Part shown: in pieces, positions 1-11,965 of the stretch
How positions within the stretch are numbered: position 1 is the first letter of the stretch
Layout: every line of letters begins with the position of its first letter
DNA from: Lojkania enalia
Taxonomy: Eukaryota; Ascomycota; Dothideomycetes; Pleosporales
Assembly (NCBI GenBank): GCA_010094045.1
Contig: ML986728.1
Span: forward strand, 45,411 to 103,600
DNA length: 58,190 nt
Direction of reading: 5' to 3'
Position numbers and translations under genes: made by a program
Notes under the pieces: generated by a model
Database searches by the model: none
The model's input: the letters and a program-made list of their open reading frames with translations, nothing else
Told to the model about the DNA's origin: nothing

Positions 1-60
1 ATATGCCTCTAAGTAGATTCGTGCCGTATTTAGACCTATTATCTTGCCTGCGCCGTTACA
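1..60 (+). repeat. Truncated LTR, family B (3' end only)
   Basis: These bases match the last ~60 bp of a 279-bp LTR family (called B here) found complete at 39007-39285 and 39919-40196 (reverse orientation) and at 45523-45801 and 55851-56129 (same orientation). The shared stretch includes CCTCTAAGTAGATT and the end CGCCGTTACA, a proper ..CA terminus. This copy is less mutated than the others, so it shows the pre-RIP state of the LTR end. Its start lies outside the window. Whether it belongs to the copia element that follows is doubtful, because that element's own 3' LTR start at 4068 does not resemble family B. Confidence 0.75.
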
Positions 61-3000
61 ACTACTAATTTAAGCTTAAAAGATAAGATTAAGAAAGCGC
101 TTAATAATTAGCATACGAAATAATAAGATATAGAAAGTATTACTATAGATAATAGTACCCCTTCTACTAAGCCTATAGCTAATATAATATAATATATATA
201 CTAGAATAAGATTAAAGAGCTTTACGCTCTATATAAAGATAAGCCTTATACTCTATATAAAGATAAGCCTCGTACTCTATATAAATATAAGCCTCGTGCT
301 CTATATAAATATAAGCCTTATACTCTATATAAAGATAAGCCTTATACTCTAAATAAAGATAAGCCTCGCGCTCTATATAATAATAATAGACTTCGCGTCC
401 TATATAAGGAAGGAGAATATTATAATTTAAACGAGGATACTAAAAAGTATTTAGCTTAGTTAGTTGCTAATAATAATATAAAGCTAGATAATCAACTATA
501 TATAATAGTAAGTATAGAAAATAACATCGATAAACTTAGTAATAGATAGATACTAGATCCTAGGTCTAATACCTATATAATTAATACTAAAGACTAGAAG
601 AGATAGATAAGAGAATATAATACTACTATAACTAATTTTATTAGTATAGGTATAAAACGTATTTAGATTACAGCCTAGAGAAGTATAAAGCTAATAGTAA
701 GGATACTAATAGGTATATAACTGTTAGTATTTACCTATATTACCTACGTATAAGGATTTATTACTAGCCTAATAGGCTTAGTATAATACTAGAGAATTAA
801 TATATACTTTAACTCTAGATAAAATCTTCTATATAGAAATAATCTAGGAATAATTCTTACTTATTTTAACTATAATAGAGGATACTAGCTAGTAGATACT
901 AATACCTCTTATCGCCCGAAGCCTATAATACTATTATTTTTTAGTACTACCTATTAACCTTCTAAAGATCTTCAACTAGATTAGATTATTAATATTAGGA
1001 TAGTTTATTAGATCTAGGCTTACCCTAGTAAGAAGATAATTAATAGTCTAATAATAAACGTTAATAAACTTATTATTAAAAGTAATATTAAGAACTTTTA
1101 TTATATCTATATAGAGATAAAGCTAATAAAGAAGATATCTTAAAGATAGTAGGAAGATTAAGTAATAAAACTCTTCTATTAAGTTGCTATTAATATTATC
1201 TAGTTTATACTATAAGGAGAAGCCTATCTAAATAGCGATTAATAGATTAGATATATAGTTAATTAGTATATAAAGTAGTATAAAGTATTAACTTTCTCTT
1301 ACTAAATAAAAATATTCTTAGGTTAATAGATAATCTAGATAATATATAAGATATAGTATATCTTTAACTATAATATAACAGCTATTAGAGTAGATAAAAA
1401 CTATAGATTTAATATATTACTAAACGTTCTAGAAGATCTCTACTATAATTTTAGTATATAATATAAGCTGCGAGCCGAGTATATAGAAAAGTAGAATAGA
1501 TTAGTAGAGCGGGTAGGCTCTATACTTATTATCTAAGCTAGAATAATAAGACTTTAAATAGGACTACTAAAATCTCTAATCTATAAGCTTATTCGAATAG
1601 TAGTATATATTCTAAATTATATACTAATAGAAGTATTATAATAGAAAATACTCTATAAGATTATATAGGAGAGAAAGCTAAAAGTTTATTATATATATTT
1701 AATTAACTACTAAAGTATATAGATAAACTAGAATTAAAAGTTCTAATCAGATATTTTATTAGATATAACTCTACTAATATCTTTAAAATCTAAATATCTA
1801 CGAAGAATAAGATTATATATACTTATAATATAGTATTTAAGCTAAGTAAGTTCTATAATAGACCTAAAGGCTATACTAATAAATTAGTTATTAAAGAAGC
1901 TATTAAGTTTCTAGTATTTCTAGAAGAGTCTATATTAGATAATATAACTATTAAAGACCTACTAATATTATAGTAATACTATTAGAATTAGTAATATAAA
2001 GCTATATCTAAGCTTACCGAGTTATAGGTAGAAAATAAGAATACTAAGAAAATAGAGTAATTATATAAATAGGAATAACTATTAACCTTAGAATATTCTA
2101 ATTTAAGGTTATCTAGATAAAACTAAAGTAAGTTAGATTAATAGAAGCTATCTACTATCTAGCTTAATAGCTATATTTCTAATTAATATTAGAATAATAC
2201 TCTAAGGTATTAAGACCTTAATTTTAGTACTAATAATATTATTAAAGGACCCTAATAAACTTATTAAAATGCTAATTTCTACGAACTAGAACGATAGTAG
2301 ACTTATACTATATTATATAGTAGATTAGTTAGTAATTACCTATATATATTTTTATCTATATTTAAATATTAGCTAATAATAAAAATATATAGAACTTAGC
2401 TTTTAGAAGTACTTTAATTATATTAAAAACTTACTTATTACTAGTTTAATAAGTAGTTCTAAAAAGCTATTTAGAAGGAATATCGTGAAGTTTAAAGTAA
2501 AGGCTATTTTACAAAAATAATATATATAGTAGAGACTATAGATATAAAAGTACTACTTTTAATATAGGTATTTATATATAAATTTAATAAGAATAGCTAC
2601 TTCTATTACTTTAAGGTATAACTAATAGTTTAAAGTAACTTATAGTAGTTATATAAAGATATATATACTACTACTCTAGTTAGACGAATATTTTAAACTA
2701 TTATAGCTATTACCAACTAATTTAGACTTAATCTACTCTAGTATAATATACTAAATACCTTTCTTAATATTTAAATCTATTAGAAACTTTATATTAAAAT
2801 GTTAGATAGATTTAAGAAAGATAGATAACTACTATAGGTATTAAAAACCCTATATAGACTAAAAGAGTTACTACTCCTATAGTATAAGAAACTAAGAGAG
2901 ATACTACTATTACTAGAATTAATACTAATTAGAGGATTTTTATACATCTATATTAATAAATAGTTAATACTATTTATCTATATTAATAATATTATTATAG

Positions 3001-4085
3001 CTATTTATCTAACTAATTAATACCTATATTAGAGGTTTAAGACTTAGTTTAGTAAATACTATAGCTTTAAATATTTTAGACTAATTAAATAGTTTTTAGA
3101 TATATATATTATTTAAGATACTAATATATATATAATATATTTAGTATAAAATATATATATTAATAAAGTTACTACTAAATATAATATTATTATAATAGAA
3201 TACTATTTTAAAGTACCTATAACTATTAACTACCTTAAATAGTCTATAGAAGAACTAAACTAAACCTAGATAAAAATATATTAAAAATTAGTTAACTATC
3301 TAGCCTTTTTAATATAGTTTATATATTTAAAATTAGTATATATATATATAATTTATATCTCTTACTTAACTAATCTAAAATAAGTATATATTAGCTTTAT
3401 TTATAAGGTCTAGAACTATATTATTAATACTAAATATTAAGTACTATAGATATAAGTAGTAAATAAAGAAGGTATCTAAGAATACTTTATAATACTATAG
3501 GATTACTATAATCTAGTATTCTTTAGTATATTAGATACTATATTTACTAATAATATTAAGATATAATAAAGCTTATAAGGATATATATTCTAGTTATTTA
3601 ATATAACTATTAACTAGAAGTCGACGCTTTAATATACTATTATAAAATTAACTACTAAAGTAGAACTATTAGTACTATTTCTTATAGAATTAGAGATAGA
3701 AGAGTAGTATTATTTATTTAATAAACTATTACTAAAGTTTAATTAGACACCTATTATCTAGTATAATAACTAGTAGACTATAAGAATTATTATAAAAGAG
3801 TAGAATAAGCTTACTACTAAGCTTAAATATATTAACATTTACTAGAATTAGGTTTACTAAGAAGTTAAGTAATATCGACTCTATATATAATAGAAGCCTA
3901 TAGATTAGATACCCGTAGATGGAATAATAAAGATACTTCCTTACTAGAAGTATACTAAGTTTATACGACAACTTCACCTTATAGATATATAATTAAAGGT
4001 TTAAAGGATAGAGAAGGAGATTAAGTAAGTTATCCTTTCGTCACCTATTGACTACAGGATAAGGGGGTGTATTACGGTTATAGAA
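61..4085 (+). mobile_element. RIP-degraded Ty1/copia retrotransposon remnant
   Basis: Reading the + strand through its many TAA/TAG stops recovers copia polyprotein order. A gag-like part lies at 61-500. Integrase is near 1507-1680 (ERVGSILI followed by a match to the copia LPKSLWPE and WKTPYEAL regions). Reverse transcriptase is near 2836-3010 (ALYGLK-type motif read as TLYRLKE; the catalytic YVDD read as YINN after G-to-A change). RNase H is near 3400-3800 (WKST..ALS.TEAE type). The order integrase before RT is diagnostic of copia rather than Gypsy. The coding part ends close to a purine tract at 4061-4067 (AAGGGGG), followed at 4068 by TGTATTACGG, which looks like the first bases of a 3' LTR. 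Base composition returns to normal within about 20 bp, so the LTR is cut off. No functional ORF survives. Confidence 0.85.
227..394 (+). repeat. 24-bp tandem repeat, seven copies, inside copia gag
   Basis: Units start at 227, 251, 275, 299, 323, 347 and 371, each close to CTCTATATAAAGATAAGCCT plus four variable bases. The period is a multiple of three. The + strand frame is open across the array and encodes an octapeptide repeat (LYKDKPYT and variants with R/A), which continues into the gag-like sequence downstream. The last copy is degenerate. It is a coding minisatellite, not an intergenic one. Confidence 0.85.
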
Positions 4086-4815
4086 GGAGATGTCTAGTAG
4101 ACGTGCAGGTGAGAGCGACTGCTTGTAAAGCTATGGGAAGTTAGGACTGTACATTAAAAAGCAGGTTCTTTGAACTTGCATCAACACACACATATACACG
4201 GATACAGACACAGAATAATAGACCCTTTTTCACCCTAATAGAGTTCAATGAAAGAGGGAAAAAAAAAAAAAAAAAAAAATTTTTAAAGGCTCGGACTTCA
4301 ATCCTCGATCTAATATCAACAAGGAGAAGTATGAAGTGGGAGGGCATTTTCGGCCTGGAAGGATGAGGCGGTGCAGTGGCTCGTAAACTCTGTCAGGCTC
4401 TCCGAATATCAGCCTCGGAACATCAAATCTGCGCGTTCCTATAGTCGTACTGTAGGAGCCGCCCCGTATCTTTGTCTGGATCCGATGAATGCATTGAATC
4501 AGCTCGTGTTGGGTTACGCACTTGTCGAACGATTAGAGCGAAGGGGTGATGAATCTGTTTGAAAGAAGTGTACGCCCTGCACACAGGCAAAAGCTTATAG
4601 GTGAGCTTAGTATGAACAGGGCATAGCCCTGGCAGCACGGTCTACCGGGGGATCATTTAGAATACTGCCTTGTCTCAACAAAGCATAACTTTGAATCCTT
4701 CGCATTGCGCAGACTCTCTTTTGTTAAAGGCCTTGTATGCTTTCATATTGAGCCTCTTAGGCTCGTTGTGTCTATCGTCAATTGCAGCGTTTACATTTCC
4801 ATGAAGTGATCAGAC
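4086..4815. other. Boundary zone with poly-A tract, no gene seen
   Basis: Composition changes from AT-rich to balanced at about 4085. An uninterrupted run of about 22 A lies at 4258-4280. Small frames here (for example 4371-4562) lack recognisable similarity and are probably chance. The last ~100 bp should hold the promoter and leader of the lectin-like gene that starts at 4816. Confidence 0.5.
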
Positions 4816-6414
4816 ATGGAGCCGACAAAACAAGTGGATCACAGCATTCTTGAAGTGAAAAAAGGGCCATGGCAATCTGGCGATCTAATAGTCGATGAAG
4901 AACGCATGCGACGATCGGCCGAAGCAGCACGTCAAAAAGAATTGGTTGGATACTATGGGGAATCAGCTGATCGTGAGCCCGACCAGGTGCGACAACAGAC
5001 CATCTGTGGCGTGCAAAGGAAGCAATTCTGGATACTCTTTGGTGTAGTGGTGGCTATTATCCTAGGCGCTGCTATCGGGGGAGGGATAGGAGGTGCAATG
5101 GCATCCCGCAACAAGAGCAACAGGTCTTCTACCGAGCCAATGTTTATACCATCTACGGTGACTAAAGTACTCTCATCTACTATTCCGACAAGTATGCCTA
5201 CATCTGTTCCTACCCCTACTCCGAACCGGGTCAAATCGAGTCCCGTGCTCGAGAATTCTACATTGGCGGCTATGGGATGGGTGCCAAAAGACGGCATCCT
5301 TCGATATGCTATTTACTACCAGGCAAAAGACGGACATATCCTAGAATCGGCATGGGACGAGAACAGCGACGAATGGGCTATCTCAAAAATTACAGATACT
5401 GGAGCTGACATAGCGTTCGGGACGCCTCTTTCAGCAAACGGTGGATATCCCCACACGGATCTAACATGGGACTTTGTATGTGGACATGACTGATACTATA
5501 CCGTCCGTACTAAGATATCTAAATAGGTCAATGACGTCTTCTTCCTTGGAAATGACGGTTCGATGTACGAACGACAATCCCCTTTCAAAGAGCAGGTCGG
5601 TGTATGGGGCAACGATAATTTCAGCGGACAATATTCAGCAACAAACCTCTCTACTATTTCCACATACTGGCAACAGGACTTCCAGAACCGGAAGCAATGG
5701 CTCGCTGTGGTGTTTCAGAGACCCGGCGCCAATTCCTTGAACATTGCGAAATATCATAGCGATAAAACCGGCGATTATGCATGGCAAGATAGTAGACAGA
5801 GAGTTGCTATCCAAGATGGTTCATCCTTAGCATTCGCGTGGTCTGGAAAAGAACTGGGTGTCCGTATATATATCGGGAACTCTGATGGAAAGCTTGAACA
5901 ATATTACTGGCAGATGGATGCTGACTCTTTGACTGACTCAAAAAGTGAGTCGGATCTAACTCTTCTTACATCAAGACTGACATCTGCAGCTACCGCTTTT
6001 GAAATCCAGCCTCATACTCCTCTCTGTATTACCAATCAAGACAACCTCGACTTCTGGAAAGACGGCTTCGTACCCGAATGCAGTGAAAAAGATCCGTACA
6101 CCGATCTTATCCTCTTCGCCTCAGAGGATCGAAAGAATCTCACTTTGGTATCATGGAACTGTTCAAGTGGATTTATTGACCAGACGAACGCAATTGAGCC
6201 ACTCCTTATTCCCGATCGCACATACGTCTCATTAGCAAGCGTAGCCAACGGCACGATCTTCGTTCTTTTCGACGCTGGCGATGGCCCCGAACTCGAGCAA
6301 TGGAAGGCACCATCCGGTGGAACACACAGCGGCTGGAAAGTCGTTGGAAGTGTTCCTGTGAAACTACCTGACGCGCCTGAGAAGCGATCTCCCCGACATG
6401 CTCGCCGATTCTGA
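4816..6414 (+). CDS. Type II membrane protein with fucose-specific-lectin-like propeller
   Basis: Two exons, 4816-5475 and 5527-6414, give 515 residues. The 51-bp intron (GTATGT..TAG, branch TACTAAG) is phase 0 and links TWDF to VNDVFFLGNDG. Residues 1-70 are polar and charged. Residues ~71-96 form one hydrophobic segment rich in Gly (FWILFGVVVAIILG, then GGGIGG). Residues ~100-150 are a Ser/Thr/Pro-rich linker. The rest resembles the ascomycete AAL/FleA-type fucose-lectin fold: repeated blades with W, DG and LE(S/Q)..W patterns such as KDGHILESAW and SDGKLEQYYW. This suggests a membrane-anchored, outward-facing carbohydrate-binding domain. The sugar is not established by the sequence. The family is inferred from the blade pattern; another beta-propeller lectin is possible. 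Confidence 0.75.
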
Positions 6415-9400
6415 CCATGGCACTACTGACATTTGCTTCTGGGCATTCCATTCCTTGTTCATACTTAAAGAGGGACTTCTGCAGGTTTTCTCATCATTTA
6501 CTACAGCGCTGGACGATGTTGGAGCAGGCGGGACTGCTACTAATCTGGGGTTCCGGTAAATACCGTAGATGAACAACTAATAATTCAACACTCGAATCGC
6601 ACAACAACTATGGGATTTTTCGTCCTTGGGAGCCCCCGTACAATATCGGAAACGGTCTAACTTTCAGTCACGATATTATTTTTCGATGAGTCTGCATTAG
6701 CGTAATTGTTTCTAAGGACATGTTGAGGCGACTCGTACGAGAACATTTCGCCTTGCTGATCTTGACAGTTTGACGGACAGTTTCAGGGACCGAGGCTCAG
6801 CTACCAACTAAGTTTCCAGGCTGCATGAGGATTTTCTGCTGTTCCCGGTGGGCGTAGTCGGGCGTAGCAGGGCGGAGTGGGGCGAAAGACGGAAGACTCG
6901 CGCGAGAAGGATCGCACGAGCTACGCCCGCTTGCGTTTGATTATTGGGTCGTTGGAATAAAGCTTTGAAGTAATGGTTTTCGGGATCAGCTTGGCATGCC
7001 TTGGTTTTACTGAAATTCCTAGGCACCTCAAGGGCATTTTATTGATTACGGGGATCATGTAGCATACGGAGTATAGCGCTTGAAGTCGTATTAGCTCGAA
7101 GAATGATTTCCCACAGCGGGCCAGGCTTCTGATTTACCACGAGTCCACGAGCCTTGAAATCGTAGCGGTCAGCTCTCTCATTTTTCTATATGAAAGCCAA
7201 AGTACAATTTCATTCGGGAGATGATGAGCCTAGTATTGTTATAGATTCCCCCGACGAGTCGCCGAGAAAGGGGTTTCTCTCCCTCCATAGCATAATAGGG
7301 GATCTTCCTTAGAACTATGACTAGGTGGTTACCGTACTACAATGCAGTGGCAACCAATATGTGCAGGGGGACCTGGAAAGGGACTAGTTACCAACGTCCT
7401 ATTGCATCATGGGCCCTTAATTATCAAAGGGCGACTCTCTAATCGTTTAAATTACTGACTTCATCATAGAAAGCACGCCACAGGCCCTGTAGAAGGACAA
7501 GACCTGCTCAGTTAGAAGATGTGCGGTGACAAGCATGCATACATTTATATTCGTTATTCCTCTTGAATAATTTTTGCGAGTTGCACGCGTTCTATGCCAT
7601 TACTCGATGCAAGTCTTCACGAAAAATTATAGTGTGCTTGCGGAGCTAAAGGGAGAACCTAATGGCTAGATTGTCGCGATTTCTTGTTGGACAATTTGGA
7701 TAGGGTACCTCATGCAATTATCACGAACTGGAGCCACGTTATTAATGACTCGAGGGCACTCACAAAGCGCAGCGAGGTCACTTTTTAGGGAGTTTTTTAG
7801 TCGTAGATATATCTACTTAAAAGTTAGCATATTTCGACTCGGCGACTATTGCATAGAGCAGTCGCTATAGCGAACATTTCATATCTCGCACAACGAGTAG
7901 GACGGAGGATACTAGCGACGCATAAATTATCATTGGACGATTAATTGCGTTGAAGGGTTTGAAACGTTCCAAAATGGCGTCTAGAACGTGGCGTCTGGCT
8001 AGTGCCTATAGGGAGACTTAGCATGCGTCGGCCTTTTGCCATCTTTACGACGGCCCGCTCTATACAACTCCAGATAATAGTTTCGAAAATTGCCGACATC
8101 CTGAACAGCAGTTATAGCGAGTTATCGGGGAGCATCTCAAATTATTTTCGAAGCGTGAGAAACTCTAGCATCCGGGGAATAATGGAGATTTCTGTGGGGA
8201 TTGAGGAAATATAGCGCGAAGCAGGGAGTTGCACGCAGTTTGTGAAATAAAGCCTTCGATGTCAAATGATAATTATTGCGGGTGATCATCTCGAAAAATT
8301 TTTTTAGTCTACGTTAATGTAACGACGAGATCATGACTGTCGCCGGTATTTGCGAGCGAAATACAACGCCCATAGATTTCTAAAACCGAGTCAATGGACA
8401 TGTTCCTTGAACTGAATTACAATTACAAAATGCAAGAATATCTTCTTCCACAATACCTCGGGAAACATTACATAACTATGCCTCTATATCTAGGAAGAAT
8501 TTTTAGGTCATGAAGTACTCTAGTGCTGCAAGCTCAGGTCACGTGCCTGGTCAGCTGTGCAGCCCTTGACTAAGCAGTCTCATGTACTATATATTCCCCC
8601 GCCGTACCTTGACCGAGAGGTCAAGGGGATACCACAGTACCTCATCAATACATCTATCTATACCACCCTATACAGTCTCCACCCCCTCCTGCTTACAAAT
8701 GCTCTGCTAAATATGGTTCTGGCCGCTGTAAATAATTATGCAGGGAGAGTATTTGACTAGCCATATTTAACTATTCAATTGTGTTACTACCAATCAAGCC
8801 AGCCAATTGGCTGTTAAATAACTAGTAGATGGGATGTTTTCGAGTATTTTTGATTTGGTAATCTGGAATTTTCGAGTTTTTTTCGATTCGCCGACTGAAC
8901 CGTAATATTCGAAATTAGGGACTACCATATCTCCTGAGCTAGGAATAATCTATCTTCAATCAGAACTAATAAAAGCAAGAAATGAGGGTACTAGCGATCA
9001 GCAGCATGTTTGCTCCTGTAGTAGCTAGCCTCAACCGAATTCTATGGCTCCTCACCTATGTTGACGCTGGGGTTGTCATAGATTCCATATTTTCGCAGCT
9101 TAGTTCAATATGTAGTGTTCAGTAAGAGGAATGATCTATCTTAATCTAGAATTAGCCCTAGACGTTGTTATTTGGGGTTCTTGAGAAAAACGGCTGACAA
9201 GACCAAATTGAAGTGATAATCCTAATGGATCTAAGTTGTGCTGCCAATTATTCCCTCCTGTGCACTTCTTCCTCCACTAGCCGTTTAAAGATTCTCCATA
9301 GATTCAACTCGTCTGGCAATTTAAATATCTATTGCTCCGAAGTTGGCTGTTAGATCTGGAATTTTAGAGCTAAGGAGCCCACAAGGATGACAGCGATCCG

Positions 9401-10641
9401 CACTATAATTCACATTTAAAGCCAAAACCTAGAAGTATCAAAGTACGATAGTAAAATGAAGGAAAACCCCCCTAAGTTCTTCGCCCTTGTCTCATTTCCC
9501 AAGAACCACATGTATGCTGGATAGCTTGCTATTACCGAGAAATAGCTAATCAAGCTTATAAATGAGAATAATATGACAGCAGTAGGAAGAACATCAGCTA
9601 GGTAATGTCTTAAAAATACGCCAGAGATGATAACCGGGAAGATCTACCACGAGAAAATATAATATAATGTTGGCATTTACTAGAAGCATATCGCTACTTG
9701 CATGTGTGATTTCCTTTACCTCTGTAAATCTCAAAAACGTTAAAATATTTCCTGGCTTTACTCTATCGACCGAGGACCAGACACCCACCACTTTGTCTCT
9801 GACGAAACCCAATAGGACTGTTCTCGGGTTTGCTCATATCTTTAATTGAGAGTGTTTCAGATGCATGGTTGTGGGGAATCAACTGGGATATGAAATTAGG
9901 AGCTATTGTATAATGTAATAAGAAGTGATTTCAATGCTGATAGCATCGTTCCTCCTGAAGCCTAAACGGAAATGAGTTATGGGTTTGGGGATGAGCATAT
10001 CAAATAGAGCATGCTCATTTTGATTTTATAAGTATTGAAATACTAATGAATGTAATGGAAGAAAAGTATTTGAGTAGCACGCATTGCCGCATCTCCACAG
10101 GGCGGGACAAAAAACTAAATCGTATGGAATCGAGGTCGAGAGGTTTCGCGATAAGGTTTAAGAGCTAGCCTAACTGAGCCTCTATGGCAACATAGAGGAT
10201 TGAACATCACCAAGGGTATAGACAGATACTATGAATTGGGCACGGCCTCAATACTTTCCCCGACGCTCTCAAGTTCAACTTGAGTTGGAGAGATGTTTTG
10301 CAGAGACACAATGCGGTCACCGTCAAGAAAACCATGTATCCTAAAACGGCGGATTGATTTAGATCCTAAAAACCTGAATGTTCTATTCGAGCCATTGGCA
10401 CCAGTTGCAGGTGACACGCGCAAACGCTCATCGCTTTCACGTGGCATCCACCTTCACCGCCTTGGCATGCGATCGGCGACACAACACCGCGTAAATATAT
10501 TTCCGCACCCACACCACAACACCCACCCTTATTTCTCTCTATCCCTACCCCAGCCCTAACTTCGAGCGACCACCCTGCCTCTACGTTTTGTCGCCCCGCC
10601 TACTCGCAACCCATCGCAGCTTCCTAGAGTGACAGCACGAA
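6415..10641. other. 4.2-kb gene-poor stretch of normal composition
   Basis: No frame longer than about 88 codons and no family signature seen on either strand. Composition is ordinary and not RIP-like. Noted inside: a run of four near-identical 9-11-bp GGGCG(T/G)AG units at about 6846-6886; a perfect 14-bp palindrome GTAGATATATCTAC at 7803-7816; and a hairpin at 8607-8626. It may contain decayed genes or a non-coding transcript, but nothing can be assigned. Confidence 0.5.
8607..8626. repeat. Perfect 8-bp hairpin
   Basis: CCTTGACC, GAGA, GGTCAAGG forms a GC-containing stem of 8 bp with a 4-base loop in the gene-poor stretch. No following T-tract and no gene beside it, so its role is unknown; chance is possible at this length. 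Confidence 0.4.
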
Positions 10642-11565
10642 ATGTCCTCCGTGTGGCTGCCCTCCGGACAGTGTGAGTCGGTCGAAATAGACTGGGACTC
10701 CCCCGAACTGTGGCCCATCCTTACACCCTCATCTGACCGCTTCGCCCGCGCCCGTTATCCCGCTCTAGTTCAAGCTCCGGGTCAAGCTCCAGGCCAAGCT
10801 CTAGGTCAAGTCCAAACCCAATTCCAACTTCTAGGTCAAGCTCAAATCCAAATCCAATCTCCAGCCAAAGTTCAAGCTCCAGACAAAGCTCAAGTTACTC
10901 CTAAAGGCAAAGGCAAAGCTGCTGCTGAAGCCCAAGCCCAGGAAGCATACAACAACCGGAAACGCCTCCGTTCACTCGCGCCTTCTCCACCATCCGACGA
11001 TGAAAAAGACACTTCTCCCACCGCTCCCGCCACAAAGTTCGGAGGAAATTCGCAGCCCGGAAAGGCCGGCCGGAAGAACAAGAAGGCGAAACTGGAGCCC
11101 ATGATACAGCTGAGACAAGCAGGTAAACAGTTTGCCAAAGATCCGCTAAAAGAGAGGCGGCAGGCGCGAAATAAGGAGGCTCAGGAGGCGATCGCAAACA
11201 AGCTTGTTGTGGAGTTTCTAGAGAAGCGTTTCGAACGCAGCAAGAGCCGAGGTAGTAGGCCCCGCGACTGGCTTTTTAATCAGGCGGCGGTGGTTGCGCA
11301 ACGTGACAGGGTGAGTCGTCGCGGGATTGTGGCCTTGGCTATGGAGAAATTGGAGAGGGTGGATAGGGCAGCTAGGTTGAATCCGAGTGGAGTGGAAAAT
11401 CGTGGCCGGTGTAAGGACATTGTGGAGGCGGGTGGTGCCGCGGAGACGGAGCCAAGGATCAATGCTGAAGAGAACAATATGATTCCAAACCAGTTGCCGA
11501 ATCAACGTGGTGAGAATGTTAAGTCTCAGCTGCTGATTTGGCCGAAGATACTTACAAGTCGCTAA
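10642..11565 (+). CDS. Basic low-complexity protein, probably nuclear
   Basis: Single frame of 307 residues starting AGCACGAAATG. Residues 42-110 are a Gln/Ala/Pro-rich degenerate repeat (QAPGQAPGQALGQVQ type) coming from a DNA array of GGTCAAGCTC-like units at about 10770-10925. A Ser/Pro/Asp segment follows, then a strongly basic stretch (GRKNKKAKLE) that would serve as a nuclear localisation signal. A helical Lys/Arg/Glu-rich region lies at about 165-260 (KERRQARNKEAQEAIANKLVVEFLEKRF split by charge). No catalytic motif seen. The promoter region 10500-10600 is CT/CCA-rich as in expressed fungal genes. I do not recognise a family; function unknown. Confidence 0.6.
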   Translation: MSSVWLPSGQCESVEIDWDSPELWPILTPSSDRFARARYPALVQAPGQAPGQALGQVQTQFQLLGQAQIQIQSPAKVQAPDKAQVTPKGKGKAAAEAQAQEAYNNRKRLRSLAPSPPSDDEKDTSPTAPATKFGGNSQPGKAGRKNKKAKLEPMIQLRQAGKQFAKDPLKERRQARNKEAQEAIANKLVVEFLEKRFERSKSRGSRPRDWLFNQAAVVAQRDRVSRRGIVALAMEKLERVDRAARLNPSGVENRGRCKDIVEAGGAAETEPRINAEENNMIPNQLPNQRGENVKSQLLIWPKILTSR

Positions 11566-11965
11566 GGACCGGTTCGGAGGCGATATTATTGAGCTCAAAG
11601 CCCTTCGCAAAAGCGAGAGTTTGCGTTGAGGACACTAGGGTTTAGGGAATCGGATAAGCTCCCTTGGTTCAAGTATGTGGCAGCTGGAGGCTTACTGCGA
11701 AGGGAGATTGCCTGGGTGTCTCTTATTGAACTTTGTTGGTTATCTGTCGTATAGGTACGTGCCTAGTGACAATGGAGTAATATTGCAACATGTCTCATGG
11801 AAAACGTCTGGAGTCTGCTAAGAATGGTATTAGCCTACCACGTATACCATGTATCCACCTATAGGAGCCTTTGAAAAGAAAATAATAAGGTAGCACTGTG
11901 AGAGAAGAATTCCGATCCCAAGTTGTGCTCTAACGCCCTTTTAGATCCCCATACACCATCTTCTC
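11566..11965. other. Intergenic between two convergent genes, no gene seen
   Basis: About 400 bp shared as the 3' flank of the + strand basic protein and the minus-strand HHE gene. Nothing further recognised. Confidence 0.5.

Noticed and set aside
225..400. CRISPR-like array
   Set aside because: The 24-bp units are directly adjacent without unique spacers and encode a peptide repeat; the genome is eukaryotic.
3732..3977. 81-codon minus-strand frame in the left AT-rich block
   Set aside because: It is the shadow of copia RNase H on the other strand; its Leu/Ile/Tyr-rich content is what RIP sequence gives by chance.
10890..11197. Minus-strand frames of 82-98 codons under the basic protein
   Set aside because: Antisense of a GC-balanced low-complexity gene; no start context or domain.
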